Positions 31,801 through 41,651 of a stretch of 64,000 bases of DNA are shown here, piece by piece. This DNA is from Pseudo-nitzschia pungens (Eukaryota > Bacillariophyta > Bacillariophyceae > Bacillariales > Bacillariaceae), in assembly GCA_037355855.1 (NCBI GenBank), contig CM074758.1:2701001-2765000 (forward strand), in the 5' to 3' direction. Position numbers and translations under genes: made by a program. The notes beneath the pieces were generated by a model. The model did not search any database, was not told where the DNA came from, and was given only the letters and a program-made list of their open reading frames with translations. How positions within the stretch are numbered: the first letter of the stretch is position 1; the number at the start of each line of letters is the position of its first letter.

Positions 31801-34651
31801 CTCTGTTGCTGATAAGACTGGCAATCGCGCTACCCTGGATCGTTTTGAAGTTGACCATGCTGACAAGACCCTTGGGGTTTTTATCTCCATGGATGGCAAT
31901 GAGGAAGCACAGATTGCTCACATGAAGTCACAGTCTCAGTCTTTTGGCTCTCAGCTCAAGGCTTCCAAGTGTGAGAAGAGGGCATCCCTCTACACATTCA
32001 AGTATTCTTTCATGAAGTCTGTTGAATACCCCATGCCTGTCACGCAACTTGATGAGGCCACTTGGACTAAGATAATTCACCCAGCTCTTGTTCCTGTGCT
32101 GAATAAAGCAGGGATGTCACGGACATTTCCCAGACATGTATTCTATGGTCCTTCCCTCTATCAAGGCTTTGGTTTCATTCACCCCTACCTCCTCCAAGAG
32201 TTCAGTCATATTGCCACCCTCTTTCAGGAATCTGTCAGGTCCTCCCAAACTGGTAGGATTCTCAGGCTAACTGCTGAGTCTCTACGGCTCGAACTTGGCA
32301 TTCCTCTCCATCTTGGTGTCACACCATATCATCCTTTTGCTTCCTACGTCACTCCTTGCTGGTACAAACATGTGTGGGAGTTTTTCTCTGTTCACCCTGT
32401 GAGCTTGTTTGAAGACTTCCCAGATCTTCCCCTGCTACGTTCCAATGACTGCTATCTCATGCAAGCCTTTGTCAACGCTGGCTTCCGAGGTGCTGACTTG
32501 TCCCTCTTGAATCACATGCGCATGTCACTCAAGGCTATCTCCCTTGCTGACATTTGTACTCCAGATGGAAAGAGACTCTCTCCCATGGCTTTCCAGCTGA
32601 CATCCTCCAATCACTTGAGGGATCATCTTGATTGGCCGAGATGTCCTCCATCTTGGCCTCCAGTAGCAAAGCGCTTTTGGACTAAGGCACTTCAGACCTG
32701 TTTTCTTCCCCCTTGTCCACCCCCTGCAGCCAGGGCACTGGCTCCTTCTTTTCATCTTGGGCCTTGGCTCTCTCCCCAGACAGCTTCTCTTTGGCCTTGG
32801 TTTTTGTCTCCATCCACCAACAGAATATTCTTCAAAACTTCTACTGGCTGGACTGTGAGCACCTCCCAGGGCAGGGGCAGATACAGGGTCACTGCTGAAA
32901 TCCTTTCTGACAAACCAGCCTGCGCTGATGTGCTTGTCTGCCCTGTTATCTGTGGCCAAGTTGTTCGAGTGGTTGGGTCCTCAGCCTTTGTTTCCGAACC
33001 TCCTGACATGGATCCTCTGGAGTACAATCCATATGATTCTCTTCCAGACTCCCCAGTAGATGCCTTTGATGCACTCTGTGAGTCTCCAAGGGTACTTCTC
33101 CACAAATATTCTCTACCACAGGCTGGCTGTCAACACCTTGTTGATGCTATCCAGAGTGGTATTGCCAGTGCTGTCTGTGATGGGTCATTTGATCCGGACC
33201 TTCTCAGAGGAACTTCTGCATTCATTTTGTCACCCAATACCTCCACCAAGACTGCTTCATTGTTCCTCACTGGCTGTAATTTTGTCAGTGGATCCCCTGA
33301 GGATCAGTCATCCTACAGGAGTGAACTGGCGGGTATCATTGGAGTTCTCACCTGTTGCACTGCTCTGGTGAATCTTTTTGATATTGCTTCTGGCTCTATC
33401 ACTATTGCTCTGGATGGTGACACAGCTCTCAAACAGGCTCAGGGATCTTGGCCTTTGGTTATTTCCCAGAAGTCTTTTGACTATGTTTATGTCATCAGAA
33501 ACATGATTTCTGCCCTGCCAATCTCTGTGCACTTTCAGTGGGTTCAGGGCCATCAAGCTGGAATCTTTCTTGATTGGTGGGCCCTTCGCAATCATCAGGT
33601 TGACAGCATGGCAAAGGCCTTTCTCTCTGTTCATAGAGCTTCGGCCCATCACTATCCCAGACTTGTGTTTGAGCCTTGGGCATTTTCTCTCAATGGATGC
33701 AAGTGTTCAAGGTTTGATCAGAATGCTCTGCATGTTGCCATTTCTGGTCCTCCTCTTCTTAAATACTGGCAGACCCACCATGATATTCCCATTCCACAAC
33801 CTGTTTTGAGTTCCATCCATTGGTGTGCCCATCTGTCTGCCTTCAAGCGATTACCTCCTGGCATGCAACGGTGGTTTGTCAAATTTGCTTCTGGATGCAT
33901 TGGTGTTGGCAACCAACTACTTCACTACCAGTATCAGGATCACTCCCGGTGCCCATTGTGTGATGCAGACAACGAGAAGGTCTCTCATGTGCTCTCCTGC
34001 AAGGACACTGGGGCAGTACAGCACAGTGTGTCAGCTTTCAAGGGACCACTGCAGAAGAGGCTTGAAGTTGAACAAACTGATCCATCATTGGTTGTTGCCA
34101 TTGTGGATCTTCTCACCAGAGTTCGGAAGGGCCAGAGAATTTATCCATCATCCTACTCACTTGCAATTGCGTCTGCTGTCAGGGCACAGAGGACTATTGG
34201 TTGGCACAACTGGCTCCTTGGTAGGTGGTCTCCTCGCTGGTACCAAATCCAGGCTGACTACTACTCCCACATTGGAAGCAAGCGCTCTCCCAAACGTTGG
34301 GCTACAGCTGTCATCCATCAGTTCTTTCTTACCTCCTGGGATCTTTGGACTTATAGGAATGAACGACTCCATGGTCCTGGGGGTACCCTGGATGCTGAAC
34401 AACACCAATCTCTTGATGCTTCCATCACTTCAGAATTGGCAATTGGTGCAGCTGGTGCACTTCCCCAGTCACACTCCCTGTTACAAACCCCTTTCCACGT
34501 CCTACAAGGTTACACCCTGACTGCCAAGCGGCAGTGGCTTGCAACCATCCACCTTGCAAGGAAGCAGTATGCAGCGCCTGTCCCACCAGTGCAGCCATAC
34601 CAACAAGAGGCTGCTCTTCTCCGAGCCTGGCTTACTGGACCTCAGGGTTGA
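28811..34651 (+). CDS. Non-LTR retrotransposon ORF2 polyprotein: APE endonuclease, reverse transcriptase, RNase H
   Basis: About 1946 residues from the ATG at 28811; the frame stays open 24 codons further upstream with another ATG. Domains in order: APE-type endonuclease (N-terminal TFQNIG, Glu in AEHCLNES, Asp-Asn-like DQNADV ~255, final ESDHRMLW ~327); reverse transcriptase with MNDAKGCYDRIS (~810), GCGQGNGIGPTLWA and the catalytic FVDDTDLF (~923); RNase H with AVCDGSFD (~1453), Glu in SYRSELAGI and Asp in ALDGDTA; then a Cys/His motif CPLCDADNEKVSHVLSC (~1713). Nicking by the endonuclease would prime reverse transcription on target DNA. All key acidic residues are present and there are no stops. 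Confidence 0.93.
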   Translation: MVSSSGMRFDGMPSTPNPINASTVSPFSSSASSPVSQFVQLTLHGDSLAAKDSDSFGHSFPQAPSSNSTIITFQNIGPQRRASFMSMSKHNSRQFVKSNASVALFAEHCLNESKLLPCDLFNRRMKNISPSSFSYLANNKHEASDCSWLQPGGTGFSIDQLFSSHKIAHGADPSGLGRWSFVKFQGRDGYTVTMFSAYCPVENDRDLGSVWNQQYRYFQAAENLFSPNPCILFHRDLTAALQVCLGAGDQVILGIDQNADVRTDGLSFELKALGFRDAILTLHSQSSPPATHNRNTTRTPIDAIWVSENVDVLRAGYCPFGGAYGMESDHRMLWIEVCNCSLMGKHLPPTVSFSHSKLQSSHPHLRQRYFKRVRHSFLKAGVFSLQAKLEHLLAQFQSGDISVRAALITTYEVLHETSTSLRLSVEQNLCHTRAGLVPWSPKLQVYRDTIDFWRRVVKLRQGVSTSHTVLKRLACKLSLYKGEHCDLSSAVLHLKQAYRQYRAVKKLAPSWRDSFNQGLVDALLAEGKPHNQNASQIRARMRRERLQRELGLAARSIRGRVNKSAVLRAIAVGPDGAEQVLESQSTMVPAMAESNVRRQQQCLGTPSMTPSFIQDFGYLGTAHASAQVLDGTYNPPPATDKYLSEFLSCLKVPASILSLPPFDYSVCPADNAAAWKHQRERTASEPSCLSFAHHKAFALDPQLNKFDTLLRSVPLIVGFSPSAWQVITDVEIFKKPGEYRVDKMRLIQLMSPEFQINNKMIGRRILAHAERASAVAVDQHGSRKHHKAINTCLNKKLICDVLRQKRRSGAVAMNDAKGCYDRISHPIAGLTLQSFGVPAHVCEVLLSTLQHAQHHIKTGFGRSGPVYGDEPVPLSGCGQGNGIGPTLWALVSTIVFRMMQQAGHGVHLITSLSLQLVSLVGFAFVDDTDLFCAGSDSSTSGEELAVDFQEALDRWAGGIIATGGAIEPAKSFCYLIDFKWNGSGWDYRSIADMPGDFSVADKTGNRATLDRFEVDHADKTLGVFISMDGNEEAQIAHMKSQSQSFGSQLKASKCEKRASLYTFKYSFMKSVEYPMPVTQLDEATWTKIIHPALVPVLNKAGMSRTFPRHVFYGPSLYQGFGFIHPYLLQEFSHIATLFQESVRSSQTGRILRLTAESLRLELGIPLHLGVTPYHPFASYVTPCWYKHVWEFFSVHPVSLFEDFPDLPLLRSNDCYLMQAFVNAGFRGADLSLLNHMRMSLKAISLADICTPDGKRLSPMAFQLTSSNHLRDHLDWPRCPPSWPPVAKRFWTKALQTCFLPPCPPPAARALAPSFHLGPWLSPQTASLWPWFLSPSTNRIFFKTSTGWTVSTSQGRGRYRVTAEILSDKPACADVLVCPVICGQVVRVVGSSAFVSEPPDMDPLEYNPYDSLPDSPVDAFDALCESPRVLLHKYSLPQAGCQHLVDAIQSGIASAVCDGSFDPDLLRGTSAFILSPNTSTKTASLFLTGCNFVSGSPEDQSSYRSELAGIIGVLTCCTALVNLFDIASGSITIALDGDTALKQAQGSWPLVISQKSFDYVYVIRNMISALPISVHFQWVQGHQAGIFLDWWALRNHQVDSMAKAFLSVHRASAHHYPRLVFEPWAFSLNGCKCSRFDQNALHVAISGPPLLKYWQTHHDIPIPQPVLSSIHWCAHLSAFKRLPPGMQRWFVKFASGCIGVGNQLLHYQYQDHSRCPLCDADNEKVSHVLSCKDTGAVQHSVSAFKGPLQKRLEVEQTDPSLVVAIVDLLTRVRKGQRIYPSSYSLAIASAVRAQRTIGWHNWLLGRWSPRWYQIQADYYSHIGSKRSPKRWATAVIHQFFLTSWDLWTYRNERLHGPGGTLDAEQHQSLDASITSELAIGAAGALPQSHSLLQTPFHVLQGYTLTAKRQWLATIHLARKQYAAPVPPVQPYQQEAALLRAWLTGPQG

Positions 34652-34949
34652 TTACACTTTGTACCTTGGTTTTGTCTTCTGTTCCTGCTTCTCATCCTGT
34701 CCCATCCCTTTTGATACTGGATCTTATCCCAATATCTTCATTCCCATTTCACTTTCTCTCACTTCCCTCTTTTGTGGGACTTGTTTGTCTTTTTCCCTGC
34801 TTGATGTTCAAGGTTTGTTTGAAAATTTGTCGTTCTGCCACTTGGGGTCCTGACTCTATGATGGAGGCGACGTTAAAGTCTGGTTACAGACTGAGTAATT
34901 TAGTTTCACCTTTGGTGATTAAAGTTATTTAAATACGTATATTATTATT

Positions 34950-35240
34950 ACACTAATGACCCGACCCCGGCGGTAGCATAGTATCTTAGCATGGTATCAT
35001 GGTAGGTTAGCATCTCCAGTATTTCGTAGCATTAGCAACCTTAACCTTTTAACACTCAGCTACACTGTATTATTACGGATGCTATACACGGGGTACGTAC
35101 AACTGGTACAAATTGTACGCGAAAAGCCTGGTATCTCTGGAGTTAGCACCCCATACCACACCAGCGATACAGGGGATACAGGGGATACAGCGCTACAGGG
35201 GATACAGCGCTACAGCGCTACGGGGATACAGGGATACAGC
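34950..35240. repeat. Right flanking direct repeat of the non-LTR element (copy B) with GGGGATACAGCGCTACA microsatellite
   Basis: Homologous to 23821-24070. The first ~170 bp match with scattered differences, followed by an expanded run of GGGGATACA and GCGCTACA units. It ends ACAACCCTTAACCCTAATGG, which has telomere-like CCCTAA words. Confidence 0.85.
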
Positions 35241-35866
35241 GCTGCAGCGCTACAACCCTTAACCCTAATGGTGGTTCAATAACGAATTTCGACCCTGGCT
35301 CTTAATTTTTCGACCCAAATATTCGAGTTTGGAGCAAAAAATTAATTTTTGGAGCCAAAAAATAATAATTCGAGCTTAAGAAAGGCGCTTTCGCTCCAAA
35401 TAATAAAAATATTGGAGCTAAAAACGTCTAAAAAAAAGGAGGGGGGTGGTCGAAACGGGTCAAAATGGTCGAAAATCAGTTATTAGACGTAATACTACTA
35501 AACCTAACCGAGGAATAACTGTGTACGTACGTTCTGGAACGTACGGGACGAGTACGTACTCGTACTTCTTATTCCTTTCAGATTACGTTTATCTAAGAGA
35601 AAGGCGCTTAAAAACAAATGACATGTCCATTATTTTGAATTTGAATTTTAAAATTGGGAGTTGAATCAGCCAACTGAACACCATCGAAGTGGAAAGAAGG
35701 GCTAAAACATTACTTTGAACGGTAATTACTGCTAAATACCGAACATCATTGTTGTTGTTTCCCATTTTTGCAATAGATCTTAGAAGTGCAAGCTTTCCCA
35801 ATCCTTCCTCGGCTATGAGCCAGAGAGACGCTAACATTATCATACACCACTTGACGAAAAGATCGT
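35241..35866. other. AT-rich spacer with GTAC island
   Basis: It holds repeated TTTTGGAGC/TTCGAGC words (35290-35430) and a GTACGTACG-rich cluster at 35520-35570. The minus-strand frame at 35589-35975 overlaps the start of the LRR gene and shows no domain, so it is not called. Confidence 0.45.
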
Positions 35867-38442
35867 ATGATGAGCAGAGTAATCGCGGCCAGCCGAAGGG
35901 GCGTCGGAGCAGAACGACAAGATCCGAGCGGGCATAGCCGTAGTAGTAGTGTTCAATCAACCCCAAATTACTCATTCCGAGCGAAGGAGTCTCGGAATGA
36001 AAGTGTTGAAATAGCTTTGGAAGAAGGTTTTCGATTGCGTTCTCCTCCTTCTTCTTTGTCAGCGAAGGAGGAATTCAATGCAAGTGCAGATCCTCCGACG
36101 TCTGAAGATAACTACATCCAATATCGTCGTCAGAGATTGAAGGAGTCCGAGGAAAGGGACTTTAACAAACAGTATTCAGCTATTAGGTTTTCGAAAGAGC
36201 TCGAAGTATACACCAAGCAGTCTCCCAAAAATTCTCAAGGCACCCCGTCAATTCTCCGTAAGAAATCAAATGGACGTAAAGCTTCCCAAAAACTGCCAAA
36301 AAGAAGAAAGGATACATTGCTTGAAAAAATAAAGAGGCTATCACAACATGATGCTGACAAAGATGGACAGATCGGATTGCTTTTAGATTCTCCGAGAAGA
36401 TCGGACTCAATGCAGCCGGTCAAACCTCGCCAAGATTGGAATATAGCTTCATTATTTCCGTCTTCGAAAGAAAGTAGCGAAAACGATCAGGAAAAAGTCA
36501 CTGGATCCGAGAAGTTAATCCGTGGTGGTACGCCATTGCGAGATGTGAAGAATGAGCGAAACTCCAGTAGTGAATACCTTCTCAAGAAGTATGCAGGCAA
36601 CGCGAATAGCCCGTTAGCAAATAAGGATAGGTTGAAAATCAACCTACGAGAACTGCATATTTCACCATCTTCGAGTTTGGGAGAGATCGAAGTTGATATA
36701 CCAAGTACTCCGAAAGGAAATGAAATTCGGAGTCAAAAACCTTTTTCAGATTCGAAAATGTACGAAAATTCTACGGCGCGGAGAAAGAAGCGGGATATAA
36801 GGAAACTTTCATACCTTCAATTGGAAGAGGTCAAAACAAACGACGAAAACATCTCGCCGCAACGTCTTTCTTTTCTTAAGAAGGGATCGAAAACGAAAGG
36901 TGGCTATTTTGAGAGAAGCGTCTTTGAACGAGTCCCTTCGGATGGCTCAGAAGCTTCCATCACTTCCACTGACGAACTACTGAATCAGAAAAATACCAGC
37001 GAAGCTTCTGAATACGACTTGGAATTGAGTCGATTTGACTGCAACACTGAAGAGTCCGACAGAAATTCTGTTTTCAAACATTTTGATTGGGACAAATACG
37101 ATTCGGGGAGTAATTTCCAGGACGAAGACTTTCAAAGTCATCACGTAGCGTCTCCGAAAAAAACAAACACAGTTTGGGTGGCAGGGGGTATTCTTGGTAT
37201 AATTCTCATCTCTTTCGCAAGTGGAATAACTACATACTTTTTGATGAAGGGAGATCGTTGGATGGGAAAGGGGTCGACTCCGACCAAGTACTTTGGAATG
37301 GAGAAATGCGTCCTCCGTGATCAAAATGAAACGAATTCTGAATCAAATCTGTACAATGCCATTCGTGAACAAGTACTTCTTCATTCTGTCGGGAATTCGT
37401 CGATGGTAGATGATATAGATACTCCGCAACGCAAAGCATTATGCTGGATTTCTAGTTTTGATCCCTATACTGTCGATGTGAACGAGGGCAATGGAGAAGA
37501 AATAATACAGCGGTATTCACTTGCAGTTCTTTACTTCTCGACAGTAGATGGCGAAGAAAACCCCGAGGATAATCCTGGTAGCCTGAGAAACTCGAACTTT
37601 CTATCTGACAAGCATGAATGCGACTGGGATGGGATCCTATGCAATCATTTTCAAACCGTATCAGTTCTTCGGCTTTCCAACTACTTTCTAGCCGGATACA
37701 TACCTTTAGAAATTGGAAACTTGAAAGCTTTGAGTAAGTTCTGTTGTTTGAAATACGGAAAGAACCCAACAAGTGTTTGGATTTTATGGTTTCCTAACAG
37801 TGACGTGCTTGTATCTTCGACCTAAAACTAGACTTTATTGATTTAAGTCTCAATCAATTGACGGGAACCTTACCGACGACTTTGCAACAACTGACATCTC
37901 TTGAGTATCTATCTTTGGCATTCAACGACTTCCATACCGTAATACCGACATTTATTGGTCAAATGACCTCTCTCACGTCGTTGAATTTGAGATCAAGTGA
38001 TGTTATAGACAAGATTCCGACGAATCTAGGAAATCTCTCAAATCTAGGTGAGATTGTAGGAAGCTGTGGACTGAAAGCGAATTGCAATCGGGTACATGCT
38101 TTTCATCTAACATCATCTGGATTTATTTGTTTTCGTTGAGTAGAATCCTTGTTGTTGGACGGAAATTCTTTGACAGGCACGATTCCAAGCGAACTCGGAA
38201 ACCTCTATCATGCAGGTAAGACAGGGATCAGAGCATTTTCAATATCTTGAAATTGAGTCACAGTTCTGATTGCTAACTTTCAACGATGCATTTACGTCCC
38301 CTACCGATTATCAGAACAAATGAACTTTCGAAAAAATCAACTATCTGGCTTTGTTACCGAAGAACTGTGCGACTTGCGAGATGTCGGAGACCTAAAGGAA
38401 CTAGTGGTGGACGAAAGGATCGGTTGCGACTGTTGCACATGA
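35867..38442 (+). CDS. Type II membrane protein with extracellular leucine-rich repeats, four exons
   Basis: Exons are 35867-37733, 37832-38047, 38144-38215 and 38315-38442; all three introns have GT-AG ends (98, 96 and 99 bp) and all are phase 1, giving about 760 residues. Residues 1-430 are polar and likely disordered, with no signal peptide; a membrane segment (VAGGILGIILISFASGITTYF) lies at ~436-458. Then come an LRR N-cap with CDWDGILC, LRR units of the xxLxGxIPxxxGxLxxL plant/extracellular type, and a Cys-rich end (CDCCT). No kinase domain is seen. The layout suggests a cytoplasmic tail plus outside-facing LRR receptor or adhesion protein; the ligand is unknown. Confidence 0.85.
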
Positions 38443-39035
38443 ATCGACGCGATTGATAAAAGACAAAAAACACTTGGTTGTGTTCGAGTCCACTTGGGGG
38501 TGGTTCGCTCTAGTTTGACCATGAATCTGCAAATCAGCATACGCTGGAGTCAATAAGCATGAATTAAAACATAAATGTTGATTGCGTCAACAAGGGAATG
38601 AAATATACTGTGATTCAAGTTGCGTCACTTTTGTGATTTTATGATTATATTATTATTTATTGGATGATGTGAAACCATCGAGGATCCATTGTAATACTAT
38701 TTTAAATTAAATAATACATGTATTGATAATACGAAGTAATACGTGACATATGATTATGATGATGATGATGCAGTGATGTCATAATACATTTTATACCGAT
38801 AGTTACTAATGAATACGAAGTACTTCGTATTATTTAATATTGGGGAGTTAGAGAACAACGTTTACACTATTTTGTAGTAATGTGGTCCATTTCTTTGTAC
38901 GTTCCATCCAAGGGTTTCTTCTCCACCATCATACATGAATAACTTTTCTAAATTCTAGACTTGGGCACCACCACTTCTTCAGAGGCGGATCTGGCTTCAC
39001 GGCATGCTTTCTAATATTTATCTTCGGCTTGGCTT
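38443..39035. other. Intergenic between convergent genes
   Basis: Very AT-rich, with a GATGATGATGATG run (38757-38772) and two GAATACGAAGTA-like words (38812-38830). No gene was found. Confidence 0.5.
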
Positions 39036-40808
39036 TCAAGGCAAATCCTCGAAAGACCTCTTCGGTGCAATATTCGATGCGTGGACAATTTTCTTTTCAT
39101 ATGCATTACTTGGGCGCCCCTTCGAGGTGTCAGCAAGATCCCAAGAAGTCTTGATAACCAAACCGACTCCGACTGACTTTCGTCGTGATTCCTCTTCCAA
39201 TTGTTCAAACTTTTTCTTTCGAAGAAAAACCTTGTTCACGACTTGTGCGTTGTGACCGTTTTTCTTGCTACGCTGAATGAGAGCATCTCGGGCAGCACGA
39301 AAGTCTACGGGAGTCTGATCTTCTTCGACAGAGTCAAAACTGACTGGGACCTCCTCCAATCCATATTCCGGTTCTTGGGAATACATAACGTTGGTCGTTT
39401 CCAGTTTTGCAACGGCGTTCTCTTTGGGCTCTACGCGATTAGTACCTTCATTGAAATCACCAGCGGCAGCCAACGCTTCCGCTTCCTTTGCCCTGTACGA
39501 CTGAGCAGATTTAATGCTCGTGCGCGATGGTCCCGCAGACAGCTTGCGAGAGGAGCGTTCTTTGAACAACATTTTGGCGCGAGAGGCTGCTTCATCACGA
39601 GTTTGACCTCGTTTGTGCATTACATCGGTGCTAGCCTTCGGTTTGGAGAATGCGTTCTTCAGCCAATCCTTTTTGTCTGAAACGCTCAAGCTTGAGGCTG
39701 CGTCGTCCGTAATGATTTCGGTTTGCGCGCCTGGGCGATTGAAGCGTGGATAAGATCTGATCGATCTGCCACCTACGTCACTCTGGACATATCCAGAGTA
39801 GCCAGAGCAGGCATCATCGTCAGGGTCTTGTTCCGCAGAGGATTGGAAAGCATTCTGCAACCACTTTTTCTTGTCACCAACAGCTCCGCGAGAAATGTTG
39901 TTTTCCACAATGATTACGTCTCCTTGATCCTTCTCGAATTGGCGTGATTTGGACAAGATGTTGCGTCCTCGGCGAATTTGCTTTTTCTTTTTGGATGCAG
40001 TCGGGTCAGATTCCAGCCATTTAGAAAGACTTGCAACCGAAGCGTAACCTTCATCCGTAGCTTGTACACCCTCATGAGTTCGAGTTTGCCTAGAACGAAT
40101 CACGGCAGAGCTTGCTCGCCTATTCATGATTGGTTTGTGTTGTTTTGGTTTGGTTGCGGAGTTCGAGATCCTATCGAAGCTAATGTTGGCTTTAGGAGAA
40201 TCTGGAGGTGACTGCCGCTCATCTTTGTTGATTGCCTTGCGTTCCTCATTTTGACGTGTTTGCGTCGTCTCGAACAGCTTCGTATTGGGCATTGATCGAA
40301 AGATATTGCTTTGCTGCTTCTTTTCGAAACTCTTGAGCCACTCTCTTCTTTGCGAGACAGAGGAAATTTCCGTTCCACATTCCGATGCGTTAGGACTCCC
40401 AGAGTGGATGCGGGATGATTTGAAATCTTCGTTGAGTGTGTCGATTGAAGGCAGTGTGGTAGTCATCATAGATTCGTTGTTGTTTGGGCTGTGAGGCAGA
40501 TTTTTCTCTGCAATATAGTCCAAATGTTCCGTAGCAATAACTTGGTTTGGTTCAATTTGTACTTCGAGTCGCGGAGACTTGCTGAGACGCTGGTTGCAGT
40601 TCTCTTCTGGTGAAAGGTCAAAGTCGGTATCAACAAAAAGATTGGTTGTTACCTGTAGTCTGTTTTCCTCGTCCAACGCAGAAGGTCCAGCGATTGAATT
40701 CGATTTGCGTTTCTTTTTTTGTGACGAGGTAATGTGATTGCTATTCTGACCAGCAAGCGACAATCTCAAGGGTGCAGCTTGGGATTGAGAAGAAGGCACA
40801 CAAAACAT
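39036..40808 (-). CDS. Disordered hypothetical protein with repeated Lys-Lys-x-Trp-Leu motif
   Basis: 590 residues with a clear ATG at 40808, a single frame and no family recognised. The sequence is Ser/Lys/Arg/Asn-rich and probably mostly disordered. Four copies of a short motif appear: SVSQRREWLKSF, SVASLSKWLESD, GAVGDKKKWLQNAF and LSVSDKKDWLKNAF, each a small hydrophobic helix around Trp-Leu in basic context. Such motifs often bind a partner or membrane, but none is known here. The C-terminal region is Lys/Arg-rich with predicted helix (KVFLRKKKFEQLEEESRRK). The opposite strand has only short frames. Confidence 0.65.
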   Translation of the reverse strand: MFCVPSSQSQAAPLRLSLAGQNSNHITSSQKKKRKSNSIAGPSALDEENRLQVTTNLFVDTDFDLSPEENCNQRLSKSPRLEVQIEPNQVIATEHLDYIAEKNLPHSPNNNESMMTTTLPSIDTLNEDFKSSRIHSGSPNASECGTEISSVSQRREWLKSFEKKQQSNIFRSMPNTKLFETTQTRQNEERKAINKDERQSPPDSPKANISFDRISNSATKPKQHKPIMNRRASSAVIRSRQTRTHEGVQATDEGYASVASLSKWLESDPTASKKKKQIRRGRNILSKSRQFEKDQGDVIIVENNISRGAVGDKKKWLQNAFQSSAEQDPDDDACSGYSGYVQSDVGGRSIRSYPRFNRPGAQTEIITDDAASSLSVSDKKDWLKNAFSKPKASTDVMHKRGQTRDEAASRAKMLFKERSSRKLSAGPSRTSIKSAQSYRAKEAEALAAAGDFNEGTNRVEPKENAVAKLETTNVMYSQEPEYGLEEVPVSFDSVEEDQTPVDFRAARDALIQRSKKNGHNAQVVNKVFLRKKKFEQLEEESRRKSVGVGLVIKTSWDLADTSKGRPSNAYEKKIVHASNIAPKRSFEDLP

Positions 40809-41651
40809 ATTCTACTCAGTGTACAAGTCTCGACCCATAACAAGGAGGGTCTGCGTATGGTTGATCCTCGAAATTGAAGGATTAGGTTTCAACGGGTTTT
40901 GAAGAAAACCAATTGAATGGGAACGACGCTTTCCTTTGAAAAGGTTTGCGAGGAGTACAATGAGCGATGCGTGCTAGCAACGAATAACGCTGTTGTTTTT
41001 CGTTCGCTTCGTTAAAATTTGGTTCGTGTCGACAAACCGGTGGATTTTGTCGATCAACGTCGTGAAATTTTGTGACCGTTGCTGTTTTCAGAGGCCCGGC
41101 GGGTGATTCCGTTCGCGATACTGCGTGCAACGGCAACGAGTTGGCAATGGATGAAAGAGATTTCAGTTGGTCACCTCCCCCAAAATACGAATGTTCCACG
41201 GAGATCCCCTGATATATACCATATGAATCATACCGTCTGTACGTGAGTGCGCAGAAGGTAAACGAAAAGTTGGTTCGTTTTGTAATTCTTACGGTAAGTC
41301 TTACGTGCTGTTACGGTACGACTACGAGTTCCTGTAAACCTTACCCGTACCGGTATGGGTAAGTTACTCGTACGGTAAGTTACATACGTTTCAAAGCTCT
41401 GTAAATTTTTTCTGCGGTTGTTACTAGCGCAACAACGATGTGCCGTGCTGAGTCCAGGAGGTCACGTTCTTCTAAAAGAAGAAAATAAAATAATAATAAT
41501 AGGAGCACAACACGGGCGTCGTGAAAATTATGTCCATGGGACCCAAATTCAAATTTCGCAGGCATCGTCACACCACACTCTGCAACCTTTCAGCCCATTG
41601 AAACGTCGGCAGGATCGAAAGCAGTAGCTTCGAAAAGCGTGTCTCATCACC
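40809..41651. other. Intergenic with GTAC/TACG palindromes; doubtful 105-codon frame
   Basis: A minus-strand frame at 40882-41199 starts at GTG and has no domain. It could be an upstream exon of the 590-residue gene, but a TAG lies six bases before that gene's ATG, so simple joining fails. 41280-41395 is rich in TTACG/GTACG and includes the near-palindrome CTTACCCGTACCGGTATGGG at 41340. Confidence 0.4.

Larger units (their letters stand above)
24080..34949 (+). mobile_element. Non-LTR retrotransposon (LINE), two ORFs, apparently intact
   Basis: The element has a ~1.8-kb 5' leader with tandem repeats, ORF1 (25861-28818), ORF2 (28811-34651) and a short 3' UTR ending in an AT-rich tail near TATTATTATTA at 34938-34949. 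ORF2 encodes APE-type endonuclease, reverse transcriptase, RNase H and a Cys/His motif. Both frames are uninterrupted, so it may be functional. The ends are inferred: the 3' end from the junction with repeat B, the 5' end from the end of repeat A. No simple short target duplication was found; instead the flanks are the diverged ~250-bp repeats A and B. Confidence 0.85.

Noticed and set aside
23821..35240. Repeats A and B as LTRs of an LTR element
   Set aside because: The coding content is clearly non-LTR (APE endonuclease, no protease or integrase), and the repeats are much more diverged than the intact ORFs would suggest.
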